Source: CAIVPM01 sp964477265
GTDB taxonomy: Bacteria > Bacteroidota > Bacteroidia > Chitinophagales > Chitinophagaceae
DNA: 64,000 bases
NCBI GenBank assembly: GCA_964477265.1
Contig: CAYZDJ010000007.1
Coordinates: forward strand, 62,001-126,000
Reading direction: 5' to 3'
Shown: in pieces, positions 52,334-60,795 of the stretch
Numbering within the stretch: position 1 is the stretch's first letter
Layout of the letters: the number at the start of each line of letters is the position of its first letter
Made by a program: the position numbers and the translations under genes
Notes under the pieces: model-generated
The model's database searches: none
What the model was told of the DNA's origin: nothing
The model's input: the letters and a program-made list of their open reading frames with translations, nothing else

Positions 52334-53980
52334 CTACTCTCCTATTACAGCAAATTTCGTTTTGGGTTTTAGGTCTATCAACCATTTAAAATTCTTTACC
52401 TGTATCTCTTTATGGTTAACCTGATTTACAGGAAACATAGTGCCTTGCAGGTTGTTTATAAAAATTACTTTCTCAGGTTTGTTTTCTGCAAACTCAATGT
52501 TTATCTGGTCTGCAAAGGATTGATTAACGCCAACCAGTTTATTAAAATCATCTTGTGCATAATAAACATTTTGTGCAGGGCTGCCTTTTGTTTTAAGCAA
52601 ACTTATTTTTTCATCTTTAAAATATCCGGTAATGGTGTTACCTTTTAACTGGTTAAAATATGTTGAGTTTATCAAGCTTATTGCCATTGCATTTTCAAAA
52701 ACCATCAATTTTTCTGGTGCTTTATTTTTCAGGAAAAGCAACATAGTATCACCAGTAATCTGGTTGTCCTTTGCCCATACAATTGGATTTTGAAACAACC
52801 TCATTACACTATCCAAGCCACTATAGTACATACTGTCTGCAATAGCTTGTATGCTGTCGTGAAATATTTTTACATTATGATAAGCCTCAAAAAACCTGTT
52901 GCTGCTGCTGTCTTTATCAAACTTAAACTGGTGCAATCTTTTAGCAGTTGTATCAGTATATAGCAACAATGTTTTGGCTTTATTTACATCATTAAACCTT
53001 GCAGAATAAATAGTATCAGCACTTACATAAATAGTATCTAAATCTTGCTTAATAAACAACACAGGCTTTTCGGTTGCAAGCAATGTTTTTGTTTTTTTAT
53101 TTACCTGCAAGCTGTTTGCCAGCAAGTCATAGCCATTTTTTTTATCTTTTGTTTTATACACTACATTGCCTTTAAATTCTGCCTTGCCACTGCTATCTTC
53201 AATAGCCATTTGTTCAGCCTTTAAAGTATAAGTGCTATCGTCTATAAAACTGTTTTTGCCAAACTGTGCTGTCTTGTTTTTTGTATCATAAAAGCCTTCA
53301 CTTGTAACAATTTTTCTTGGGTCTTGATAAATAGATGTTGGTGCCACAAAAGTCATTATCTCTGTGTTAAGGTTATACACCAAAGTATCGCTGAATATTC
53401 TTGTATCAGGGCTTAGCATAGCCACATCTTTGTAGAAAAAAACATCTCTTGTATCGCCATAATAATAGCCTTGCTTGCTGGTAATTTTTGTTTTACCGTT
53501 TACTATTTTACCACCATTTTTATAAGTACCCATTTTAATACCTACATCATAATCCAAATCGTTGGTAGTTAATGTTCCTTTACCATCATTAAGTTTAACA
53601 TTATTCTTTAAGTATGCTTTTTTTTCCTTGCCTAAATATTTTACATAATCTGCATAGGTATGCACACTGTCTGCATCATTGACATGTACGTTCCCAAAGG
53701 CTTCCAACCAGTTTTCCTTTTGATGCAACACAATACTGTCAGCATCAAAAAAGGTTTTATCTTGTTTTACTTTGGCTTTGCCTGCAAGCGAAAATACTTT
53801 ACCAATGCTATCACCTTTGTCTTGAAAATTATAACGCTCTGCACCAATAATTTCAATTCGTTTACCAGGCTGTATTGAATCTTTTATTGCAGTTCGTTGG
53901 GCAAATGAAGAATAGGAAAGTAAAATGCAAACAACAGTTAAAAGTTTGTTTGTTGTATTGTTGTTTATTGTTGTGTGCAT
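52334..53980 (-). CDS. OstA/LptA-like LPS transport protein
   Basis: 548-residue secreted beta-jellyroll protein of the OstA group. Signal peptide near residues 10-27 (LLTVVCILLSYSSFAQ), then repeated strands of the organic-solvent-tolerance fold: GKAKVKQDKTFFDADSIVLHQKENWLEAFGNVHV (words FDADSIVLHQ, LEAFGNVHVND), TLTTNDLDYDVGIKMGTYKNGG, KGNVVYKTKD. Longer than E. coli LptA; Bacteroidota use such multi-repeat OstA proteins to bridge LPS across the periplasm. Upstream neighbour on the same strand is an MCE/MlaD protein, a second envelope lipid-transport gene. Confidence 0.87.
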   Translation of the reverse strand: MHTTINNNTTNKLLTVVCILLSYSSFAQRTAIKDSIQPGKRIEIIGAERYNFQDKGDSIGKVFSLAGKAKVKQDKTFFDADSIVLHQKENWLEAFGNVHVNDADSVHTYADYVKYLGKEKKAYLKNNVKLNDGKGTLTTNDLDYDVGIKMGTYKNGGKIVNGKTKITSKQGYYYGDTRDVFFYKDVAMLSPDTRIFSDTLVYNLNTEIMTFVAPTSIYQDPRKIVTSEGFYDTKNKTAQFGKNSFIDDSTYTLKAEQMAIEDSSGKAEFKGNVVYKTKDKKNGYDLLANSLQVNKKTKTLLATEKPVLFIKQDLDTIYVSADTIYSARFNDVNKAKTLLLYTDTTAKRLHQFKFDKDSSSNRFFEAYHNVKIFHDSIQAIADSMYYSGLDSVMRLFQNPIVWAKDNQITGDTMLLFLKNKAPEKLMVFENAMAISLINSTYFNQLKGNTITGYFKDEKISLLKTKGSPAQNVYYAQDDFNKLVGVNQSFADQINIEFAENKPEKVIFINNLQGTMFPVNQVNHKEIQVKNFKWLIDLKPKTKFAVIGE

Positions 53981-54066
53981 TAAAGTAAATTATAAAATCA
54001 ATAAACAAAAGTTGGGAATAATAGTTTAAAAGAAATGTTAAAATTCTCCTTTAGGGGTTAGGAGTT

Positions 54067-55062
54067 TTATTTAATACTATCCAATGGTGCTCTTAAATAA
54101 TCACCTTTTTCTTTTTTGCCAAATACTGATATGTTTACATAACGCTTAGGGTTTTTACGTAAATCATCAACCAAAATATTGGCACTGCGTACAGTATTGG
54201 TTAAATTATTATACAGTTGCTTATCGTTCATTAATAATCCCAGCGAACCATTGTTGCTATTGAGTTTGCCCACTGCTGTGTTCAATGTAGCAATGGCAGT
54301 TTTCAAATTATCAACAGTGCCTTTTAAATCAGTTTGGCTCAGGTTTTCGGTAGTTGTTTTTACATTGTCAAGTGTGGCACTTATCTTCTCATTTTGGTTT
54401 GCCAGGTTTTTTGTAAATGCGTTTACATTATTCATGCTTTGTGCTATGCTTCCATTTTGCTTTTCAAGCATTGTATTAATAGATGCACTTGACTGGGCAA
54501 GCATATCTGTAATTTTGGTAATGTTGGCAATAGCACCCTGAACATTGTTTTTTGTATTAGGGTCAAATATGCTGTTCACGTTTCTCAACGCACTGTCAAG
54601 ACTGTGCAAAGTAGCTTTCAAATTATCAGTAACAGGTGCAAGTTGGTTGGCTATAGCTCCCATTAGCCCAAGGCTATTTTCACTTTTAACATAATCGCCA
54701 CTTGCCAAAAAAGTTTTACTATTCCCTAAAATAATTTCAATTTTTGGGCTACCTAAAGGATTATCAGCAATAGATGCAATAGAATTGTCTGGTATGTTAT
54801 AATTATCTTTCAATTTAATTCCTACTAATATACTACGCAAGTCTTTGTTTTCATTTTCAATTTCATAAATACTGCCTATTTGATAGCCATTTACAAATAC
54901 ACCATTGCTTACCATTAAGCCCTTAACATCAGTAAATTTGGCATATAAAAAATTACCAGTTTTAACTAAGGTTCTGCCTCGCAAAAAATTATAGCCCAAT
55001 ACTAAAAACACAATGGCAATAGCAGTTAAAGCCCCTACTTTGGTTTCGTTACTTACTTTCAT
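54067..55062 (-). CDS. MlaD family (MCE domain) protein
   Basis: 331 residues: one N-terminal helix (KVGALTAIAIVFLVLGYNFLRG), one MCE domain (about 37-115: FLYAKFTDVKGLMVSNGVFVNGYQIG with key words FTDVKGLMVSNGV, and SIASIADNPLGSPKIEI), then a long helical/coiled-coil C-terminus with repeated N/K/T patterns (LDNVKTTTENLSQTDL, NLKTAIATLNTAVG). MCE proteins form rings carrying phospholipids between membranes. The associated permease and ATPase (MlaE/MlaF) are not in the window. 86 bases upstream of OstA, so co-transcription is likely. Confidence 0.92.
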   Translation of the reverse strand: MKVSNETKVGALTAIAIVFLVLGYNFLRGRTLVKTGNFLYAKFTDVKGLMVSNGVFVNGYQIGSIYEIENENKDLRSILVGIKLKDNYNIPDNSIASIADNPLGSPKIEIILGNSKTFLASGDYVKSENSLGLMGAIANQLAPVTDNLKATLHSLDSALRNVNSIFDPNTKNNVQGAIANITKITDMLAQSSASINTMLEKQNGSIAQSMNNVNAFTKNLANQNEKISATLDNVKTTTENLSQTDLKGTVDNLKTAIATLNTAVGKLNSNNGSLGLLMNDKQLYNNLTNTVRSANILVDDLRKNPKRYVNISVFGKKEKGDYLRAPLDSIK

Positions 55063-55202
55063 ATAGCAAATATAATGTGTCTGGGTTTTTTAAAAGATTA
55101 ATAAGAAGTGTTAAAAATTATTTGACCAATGCAACATACAATACTTTAAAATAAATGTGCAGAGATTAACCAATTATTAAAACTGTTGACTTACCTAAAA
55201 AC

Positions 55203-55231
55203 AAAAAGCTGTTCATTGAGAACAGCCTTTT
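55203..55231 (-). terminator. Terminator after the globin gene
   Basis: Stem gctgttc/gaacagc with a 5-base loop and A-rich left flank (U-run on the minus strand), 33 bases past the globin stop. Confidence 0.65.
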
Positions 55232-55264
55232 GCAATAGTTCAACCCCTCAAACTATTTAGACCA

Positions 55265-55819
55265 CTATTTTTGAACCACCTGACTTCTTGTAGTTTCTGT
55301 AACCCTGCCAACTCTGGTAATTAAATCATTGCTTAATCCAACCTGTTGTGCCCCCTTTACAAGGTCGTTTATAAACTGTGTAAAGTCTGCATTGCTAGCC
55401 TTGCCATTCATGCGACTGTTTTGTGCTGGGTCGTGTGCAGCAACCATGTTTTTGCCACCATAGGTAAAGTTTTTAGCACCTGTTGCTACGCAAAAAAAGT
55501 CTGTAAGGCTTTTTTCAAGAGCAAAAAATCCTGTAGTATTTCCTGCTGTGTATTCAGCCAATAAAGTTGTAAAAAATCCATTCAATGCAGGGTCGCCTGC
55601 AATTACAAAAATGGTGCTGTCAACTACAGTTCTTATACCAAGCCTGCCTTTTTCAATCATGGCACCACTTGTTCTTGGGTCAGATACCATTGTTGTTCCT
55701 CCCAAAGAGTCATATAAAGTAGGTGCAACTACTGCATCTTCATTTTTTTTGCACGATGTGGTGCAGGTCATCACGAAACCTAAACCTGCCACTAAACTTA
55801 AGAATAATGTTTTTTTCAT
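55265..55819 (-). CDS. Exported truncated-globin (group 1-like) lipoprotein
   Basis: 184 residues. A lipoprotein signal ends TTSC with Cys23 (KKNEDA follows). The mature part matches the group 1 truncated haemoglobin plan: TLYDSLGGTTMV, AGDPALNGFF, LTDFFCVATGA, YGGKNMVAAHDPAQ with the likely proximal haem ligand His129, and a last helix ADFTQFINDLVKGAQQVGLS. An additional ~20-residue insert (DPRTSGAMIEKGRLGIRTVV) sits between the A/B and later helices. Most truncated globins are cytosolic; here a lipid-anchored periplasmic or surface form is predicted. It is 43 bases downstream of, and probably co-transcribed with, a membrane-anchored ferredoxin-like protein. Ligand unknown; oxygen or NO are the usual candidates. 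Confidence 0.8.
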   Translation of the reverse strand: MKKTLFLSLVAGLGFVMTCTTSCKKNEDAVVAPTLYDSLGGTTMVSDPRTSGAMIEKGRLGIRTVVDSTIFVIAGDPALNGFFTTLLAEYTAGNTTGFFALEKSLTDFFCVATGAKNFTYGGKNMVAAHDPAQNSRMNGKASNADFTQFINDLVKGAQQVGLSNDLITRVGRVTETTRSQVVQK

Positions 55820-55862
55820 TTTGTTTTGATATTTAATAGTTATAAAAAGTAAAGTTTTTTAA

Positions 55863-56252
55863 TTAATTGTTGCTTGCTACAGGGCAGCCTTTCATCATAT
55901 CGTCCTTGCTTGGCATATACCTTACAGCATTGTAATGCAGCTCTTTAACAAATGTTTCTACTGTTTTAGAGGCATCCATTTTAGCAGGAAAAAATGTAAA
56001 TACTGCATTCCTGTTTTGTGTGTTGCAGGTAAATCTTTGTACTCCTGTCTGCTTGTTAAACCATGTTGTAATTATAGCTGCATCTTCCTGGCTTATATCC
56101 TGTTTAAAGTCAATCCTTGCCATGGCAATAGCATTTGCATCAAGCACTTTGGGGCGGGTAACCTGGTAAATATGAATTACCAACACAACCGATAGCAAAA
56201 GGAATACGCTTCCTGCTGCTATCAGAATTTTCTTTAGCAATTTCTTTTTCAT
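55863..56252 (-). CDS. Membrane-anchored protein with ferredoxin-like (HMA-like) fold, no metal cysteines
   Basis: The ATG at 56252 starts a proper membrane anchor (MKKKLLKKILIAAGSVFLLL), while the longer frame upstream adds an unlikely hydrophilic extension. 129 residues; the soluble part shows a beta-alpha-beta-beta-alpha-beta order (MARIDFKQDIS, EDAAIITTWFNKQTGVQRF, NAVFTFFPAKM, KTVETFVKEL, NAVRYMP) like heavy-metal-associated domains, but the CxxC metal pair is replaced, and the only cysteines are in FTCNTQ and KGCPV. Predicted periplasmic domain anchored in the inner membrane. First gene of a pair with the exported globin; upstream region shared with the fasciclin gene. Confidence 0.72.
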   Translation of the reverse strand: MKKKLLKKILIAAGSVFLLLSVVLVIHIYQVTRPKVLDANAIAMARIDFKQDISQEDAAIITTWFNKQTGVQRFTCNTQNRNAVFTFFPAKMDASKTVETFVKELHYNAVRYMPSKDDMMKGCPVASNN

Positions 56253-56412
56253 AAATAATTTTTGTTTTGAGAGATTAATAAATATGTTTCCTTTTATGAC
56301 ATACGCATGACAATTGGATTTGGATTTTACAAACTGAAAAAAAATTTTGTAGTGCATATTACAAGTAGAATTTTTTTTATGTTATGATGCTCTTCCATAA
56401 TTTTTTTCAAAT

Positions 56413-56447
56413 TATATTAAGGTTAGTACTGTCTATACCTTAATATA
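56413..56447. promoter_or_regulatory. Perfect 11-bp dyad (operator candidate) between the globin and fasciclin genes
   Basis: tatattaaggt (56413-56423), 13 bases, accttaatata (56437-56447): a perfect inverted repeat in a divergent promoter region, 161 bases from the globin-partner start and 96 from the fasciclin start. No U-run and no gene end nearby, so not a terminator. Confidence 0.6.
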
Positions 56448-56543
56448 CATGAATGCTTATAACATATATTTTTCACTCAACAAAATCCAAAGCCTTTCAA
56501 CAGGCGTAGGTATTATCATTAACTAATCAGTAAAAAATATAAA

Positions 56544-57095
56544 ATGAAAAAAGCAATCTTTATGTTATTAGGTGCAGTTGTATTTAACGCATCAATAGCT
56601 CAGTCAAAAGAAAAAACAGTAGAAGTAGGCGGTGCAGCAATGTATCCTAGCAAAAACATTGTTGCCAACGCTGTAAACAGCAAAGACCACACAACTTTGG
56701 TAGCAGCAGTAAAGGCAGCAAACCTTGTGGAAACCTTACAAAGTGCAGGACCATTTACGGTATTTGCACCAACCAATGCAGCATTTGATAAATTACCAGA
56801 AGGCACTGTGGCTACTCTTGTAAAACCAGAAAACAAAGCTACACTTACAAAAATTTTAACTTACCATGTTATATCTGGCAAGTTCGATTCTAAAGCTATA
56901 GCAAAAGCAATAAAAGAAGGTAATGGAAAAGCAACAATGAAAACAGTGCAGGGTGGTACACTTACATTTACCATGAAAGGCAAAAAATTAATGTTAACTG
57001 ACGAAAAAGGTGGTACGTCAGCAGTTACAATTAAAGACGTATATCAAAGTAATGGCGTAATCCACGTTATAGATACAGTGGTAATGCCAGGTTAA
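56544..57095 (+). CDS. Secreted fasciclin (FAS1) domain protein
   Basis: 183 residues: signal peptide (MKKAIFMLLGAVVFNASIAQ), then one FAS1 domain (about 40-180) with the H1 box GPFTVFAPTNAAFDKLP, the central ILTYHVISGKFDS and the H2 box SNGVIHVIDTVVMPG. FAS1 proteins mediate adhesion or protein contacts on the cell surface or in the periplasm. The short spacer AMYPSKNIVANAVNSKDHTTLVAAVKAA (words MYPSKNIVANA) is typical of Bacteroidota members. It is divergent from the globin pair; two small hairpins follow its stop. Confidence 0.93.
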   Translation: MKKAIFMLLGAVVFNASIAQSKEKTVEVGGAAMYPSKNIVANAVNSKDHTTLVAAVKAANLVETLQSAGPFTVFAPTNAAFDKLPEGTVATLVKPENKATLTKILTYHVISGKFDSKAIAKAIKEGNGKATMKTVQGGTLTFTMKGKKLMLTDEKGGTSAVTIKDVYQSNGVIHVIDTVVMPG

Positions 57096-57116
57096 AGAGT
57101 ATCGTATCAAAATTAC

Positions 57117-57144
57117 AAAGCTTCATGATTGAAGATGAGGCTTT
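57117..57144 (+). terminator. Hairpin 1 after the fasciclin gene
   Basis: aaagcttcat/atgaggcttt stem with one G-U pair; weak T-run. Confidence 0.5.
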
Positions 57145-57157
57145 AGAATTTTCATTT

Positions 57158-57190
57158 AGAACAGTGTCTTGCAAAAGGCACTGTTTTTAT
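57158..57190 (+). terminator. Terminator 2 after the fasciclin gene
   Basis: aacagtgtc/ggcactgtt stem (57160-57168 with 57177-57185) followed by a T-run (tttttatttt). Confidence 0.65.
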
Positions 57191-57397
57191 TTTACTTATG
57201 CCACATTTTTACAATAGTTTTTTTGTGTTAATTCGCTATCGTTTGCATTAATTTCAACCAATTATTTGTTAAGGTTTTTTGCTGCTACAAGCACTTGCTG
57301 TAGTTTAGTGGCTTAAATGTTTTTTAGGGCATAATAACCAAAAATTATTTATTATTGCATCTTTAAAATAGTAATTCAAATTTTCCAACACTTTTTT

Positions 57398-58390
57398 ATG
57401 TTAAAACGAATTCTAAAGTTTGCCTCTGTTGCTTGTGCAGCATTTATCTGCACGAATGCACATTCTCAAGTTGACCCCCATTTTTCTCAATATTATATCT
57501 ACCCTCAGTGGTTAAATCCTGCCTTAACAGGTGTAATGGATGGAGACTATCGTGTTGCTGGTATTTACAGAAGCCAGTGGGCAAATATTGACAATGGTTT
57601 TCAGACAATAGGTGCAGCTGCAGAAATTGCCACTAACAGTAATATTAACTTTGGTGTAGGCTTGTTTCAGCAAACTGCAGGTAGTGGTGGCTATAAATAT
57701 TTTACACCTTATGGTTCTGTTGCCTATAATGGAATAAGGTTTGGTAAAGCCGGTACACAGCATATCAGTATTGGCATACAGGCAGGCATGATTCAAAAAA
57801 GCTTTGACCCAAGCAAACTGACTTTTGGTACACAGTATGGTGGTGGGTCGGCTGAATTACTTGCCAATCCTCAGCAAAGCAACTTTGATATTGGTGCAGG
57901 TGCATTGTATTATGATGCAACACCTAACCAAAAATTAAATGGCTTTATAGGTTTATCTTTTGGTCATTTAACACAACCTAAAGACAGGTTTTTACAAACA
58001 TCAACCAATGCAGATGGCACAACACCTATACGCCAAACATTGCATGGTGGTGTAAGAATTAATTTAAGCGAAACATTTAGCCTTACGCCAAACTATTTGT
58101 TAATGAAACAAGGAACAGCACACGAAAGAATGTTAGGTGCTTATGGTCAACTTAAAGCTGGTGAAGGATTTGACTTTTTATTTGGTGCCAACTACAGGTT
58201 TGATGATGCACTTGTTCCATTTATTGGTGCATACTATAAAGACTTTGTTGTGGGTTTAAGCTACGATGTTACCACATCTCAATTGGCTAAGGTTGCAGGC
58301 AGTACACAAGGGTTTGAATTATCAATTTCTTTTACTGGTAAAAAACGTAGAAACCTTGCTGAGCAACCATTTGTTTGTCCAAGAATGTAA
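57398..58390 (+). CDS. T9SS membrane protein of the PorP/SprF family
   Basis: 330-residue outer-membrane protein. Signal peptide (LKFASVACAAFICTNAHSQ) then VDPHFSQYYIYPQWLNPALTGVMDGDYRVAGIYRSQW (key words DPHFSQYY, WLNPALTGV, YRVAGIYRSQW), the hallmark of PorP/SprF proteins, and a C-terminal barrel-like sequence ending in an outer-membrane strand (GFELSISFTGKK). Type B sorting-domain substrates often use a specific SprF partner; the PorE-like gene is 69 bases downstream. Whether this is the core PorP or one of several SprF-like paralogues cannot be decided from one window. Confidence 0.93.
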   Translation: MLKRILKFASVACAAFICTNAHSQVDPHFSQYYIYPQWLNPALTGVMDGDYRVAGIYRSQWANIDNGFQTIGAAAEIATNSNINFGVGLFQQTAGSGGYKYFTPYGSVAYNGIRFGKAGTQHISIGIQAGMIQKSFDPSKLTFGTQYGGGSAELLANPQQSNFDIGAGALYYDATPNQKLNGFIGLSFGHLTQPKDRFLQTSTNADGTTPIRQTLHGGVRINLSETFSLTPNYLLMKQGTAHERMLGAYGQLKAGEGFDFLFGANYRFDDALVPFIGAYYKDFVVGLSYDVTTSQLAKVAGSTQGFELSISFTGKKRRNLAEQPFVCPRM

Positions 58391-58459
58391 TAACAACTTG
58401 ACTAACGATAAGCTTTAACACAAACAAACAATAACACACAAAACGATAAACTAACATTT

Positions 58460-60493
58460 ATGAAATTCACAAAGATTTCAATTTTTGCTTTGGTACTTTT
58501 TGCATCAGTGTTTGCACAAGCACAGTATGTAAAGGATTACAGAAGAGAGGCTGATAAATACTATGAAAAAGGCGATTGGCAAAGTGCTGCTATTTATTAC
58601 GAAAAATATTTAACCGATAAAAAAGGTCCTAACAGCAATAACGAAGATTATAATCCATATAGTGTAGAAGGTACTTCGCCTAAAAAAGGAACACCTGCAA
58701 AACCTGCTGTTGTGCCACAAAATGTAAGTCTTAAATTAATCAATTACAGAATTGCTGAATGTTACAGGCATTTAGATAACTATAAAGCAGCAGAGCCATG
58801 GTTTGGCAAAGTTGTTAAAACTGATAAAGCATCTTATCCCCTATCGCCTTATTACTATGCAGTTTGCTTAAGGGCTTTAGGTAAATATGAAGAGGCTGAA
58901 CAGCAATTTTCAAGTTTTTTGGGCGAATACAAAACAGATGATGAATACAGCAAGAACGCAAGAACTGAATTGGCAAACTTAAAATTCATTACTGCACAAT
59001 TAAAAAGCAGCCAGCAAAAATTGTATCAGGTAAATAAAATGCCTGATAATATTAATACAACAGGTCATGGTCAAAATGCTGCTCCATTTGTAAGCAATAA
59101 AAAATTATATTTTACTTCTTCAAGGGCAGATACGGTTTTGGTAAAAAAACAAAAGGTTGCTAAGTTTCAAAATAAATTATATGTAGCTAATGGTACTACT
59201 GGCGAAAGAGTGCCTTTTCCAATAGCAAAAGATGCTCATCAGGGTGCTTTTACTTTTACACCAGATGGCAAAACTGTTTATTTTGAAAAATGGGATATGA
59301 CTGATATGGATGTTAAAAATGCTGCTATTTACACAAGCACTTTAGGTGGAGATGGCAATTGGACAGAGCCTGTTAAAGTTGTTGGTGATATTAATGTTGA
59401 CGGTTATGCAAGTGTTCAGCCAATGCTTACACTTGATGGCAAATATTTATTATATGCTTCTAACAAGCCAGGTGGCGAAGGTGGATTGGATTTATGGTAT
59501 GCTTCTCTTGAAGGAGATAAATTAGGTAAATCAACAAACTTTGGTAAAACTATAAACACTGCTGCCAACGAAAAATCACCTTTTTATTTTGAGCCAAGTA
59601 AGCAACTTGTTTTTGCAAATGAAGGCAGGGTTGGTATGGGTGGATATGATTTATTTACTGCTAAAGGAACAATTGGTGGCACATGGAGCGATCCACAAAA
59701 CATGGGTTACCCTGTAAACTCTCAAAAAAATGAAGAATACTTTTTTAATGATGATGATAAATTTTTATTAAAGAATTTTTATATCAGCAGTGACAGAGGA
59801 AGCGACTGTTGTTTGGAATTATATACTGCTAATAAAGTAATTAAAAAATGGGTTAATGGTAAAGTTGTAAATGCTAAAACAGGCGAGCCTTTAAGTGATG
59901 TTGTGATTAACATTACAAATGACAAAGGTGAAAAAGTACCAACTACAAGAACAGATAAAAATGGTAATTACTTTTTTGAAACAGATCCATACAACCGTTT
60001 AGATGCAAATGCCAACAAAGAAAACTTTGAAACATCTGCACAACAAATTACTGGAGATTTTAATATTGATACATTAGCAAGAAAAGATTGGGCATTAACA
60101 CCAATTATCCCTCCTCTACCACCAGTAATTACTGAAGACAAACCATTGATAGTTCGTTTCGACTTTAATTCGTCTGTAATTCCTGATGAATATAAAGCAA
60201 GCCTTGATGCATTAGCTGATATGATGGCAAAAGACCCAACTATGAATGTTGAAATTGGTGGTTATACTGACCATTTTGGTAGTGAACAATATAACCTTGA
60301 TTTATCTCAAAAACGTGCCGATGCTGCAAAAGCATATTTAGTTGAGAAATATGGTACAGATGCTACACGTTTAACTACTAAAGGTTATGGTGAATGTTGT
60401 CAGATAGAAGCAGAAACAGATGCTGATGGCAAAGACAATAAAGAAGCTCGTAAACTGAACAGAAGGTTAGAGTTTAAAATGGTAAAGAAATAA
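58460..60493 (+). CDS. PorE-like TPR/WD40/CRD/OmpA protein
   Basis: 677 residues: signal peptide (MKFTKISIFALVLFASVFAQAQ); TPR-like helices about 25-190 (ADKYYEKGDWQSAAIYYEKYL, KAAEPWFGKVVK); a PD40/WD40-like propeller about 215-440 (GAFTFTPDGKTVYFEKW, LDGKYLLYASNKPGGEGGLDLW given as GKYLLYASNKPGG); a carboxypeptidase-regulatory-like domain about 470-545 (VNAKTGEPLSDVVINI); and a C-terminal OmpA peptidoglycan-binding domain about 570-675 (IVRFDFNSSVIPDEYK, GGYTDHFGSEQYNLDLSQKRAD, NRRLEFKMV). This four-module order is that of PorE, which tethers the T9SS to peptidoglycan. The PorP-like gene immediately precedes it. A very strong palindromic terminator follows. Confidence 0.93.
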   Translation: MKFTKISIFALVLFASVFAQAQYVKDYRREADKYYEKGDWQSAAIYYEKYLTDKKGPNSNNEDYNPYSVEGTSPKKGTPAKPAVVPQNVSLKLINYRIAECYRHLDNYKAAEPWFGKVVKTDKASYPLSPYYYAVCLRALGKYEEAEQQFSSFLGEYKTDDEYSKNARTELANLKFITAQLKSSQQKLYQVNKMPDNINTTGHGQNAAPFVSNKKLYFTSSRADTVLVKKQKVAKFQNKLYVANGTTGERVPFPIAKDAHQGAFTFTPDGKTVYFEKWDMTDMDVKNAAIYTSTLGGDGNWTEPVKVVGDINVDGYASVQPMLTLDGKYLLYASNKPGGEGGLDLWYASLEGDKLGKSTNFGKTINTAANEKSPFYFEPSKQLVFANEGRVGMGGYDLFTAKGTIGGTWSDPQNMGYPVNSQKNEEYFFNDDDKFLLKNFYISSDRGSDCCLELYTANKVIKKWVNGKVVNAKTGEPLSDVVINITNDKGEKVPTTRTDKNGNYFFETDPYNRLDANANKENFETSAQQITGDFNIDTLARKDWALTPIIPPLPPVITEDKPLIVRFDFNSSVIPDEYKASLDALADMMAKDPTMNVEIGGYTDHFGSEQYNLDLSQKRADAAKAYLVEKYGTDATRLTTKGYGECCQIEAETDADGKDNKEARKLNRRLEFKMVKK

Positions 60494-60503
60494 TTTAATA
60501 AAA

Positions 60504-60549
60504 CATACAACTAAAAAGCTCAGCATATGCTGAGCTTTTTAGTTGTATG
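60504..60549. terminator. 46-bp perfect palindrome, terminator of the porP-porE transcript
   Basis: Perfect 23-bp arms with no loop (centre between 60526 and 60527): catacaactaaaaagctcag, then its complement. The inner aaaaagctcagc/gctgagcttttt part is a classical terminator; the outer arms extend it unusually. Confidence 0.88.
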
Positions 60550-60795
60550 CAATAAAAGAATTTTAAAATATAGTTTTAGGCAAACAATAAAATTTCTTAT
60601 ATGCTCGTTTTTAAATAATAATAAAAAATAAAAATCATAAAAATAAAGGCTTAGTAAAAATTTTACACTATTATTGCACATCAAATGTAGCAAGACAAAA
60701 GCTAATTTCTTCTACCAATACGGATTAATGATTATACCTCTACACTAATTACTGTTACTAAATTTATTATTCGATTAATTTAAATGTATTTCTAA
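60550..60795. other. Intergenic region before porV
   Basis: Together with the terminator this forms a 302-base gap. AT-rich; no ORF, RNA or convincing promoter seen. Confidence 0.5.

Larger units (their letters stand above)
57096..57397. other. 302-base gap between the fasciclin and porP genes
   Basis: Contains two hairpins (57117-57144 and 57158-57190), then AT-rich sequence leading to the porP start. A gcatctttaaaa tract (57357) is the only promoter-like hint; no ORF or RNA is recognised. Confidence 0.5.

Noticed and set aside
55863..56252. Copper-binding HMA chaperone
   Set aside because: The fold order resembles HMA, but the metal-binding CxxC is missing, so a metal-transfer role is not supported.
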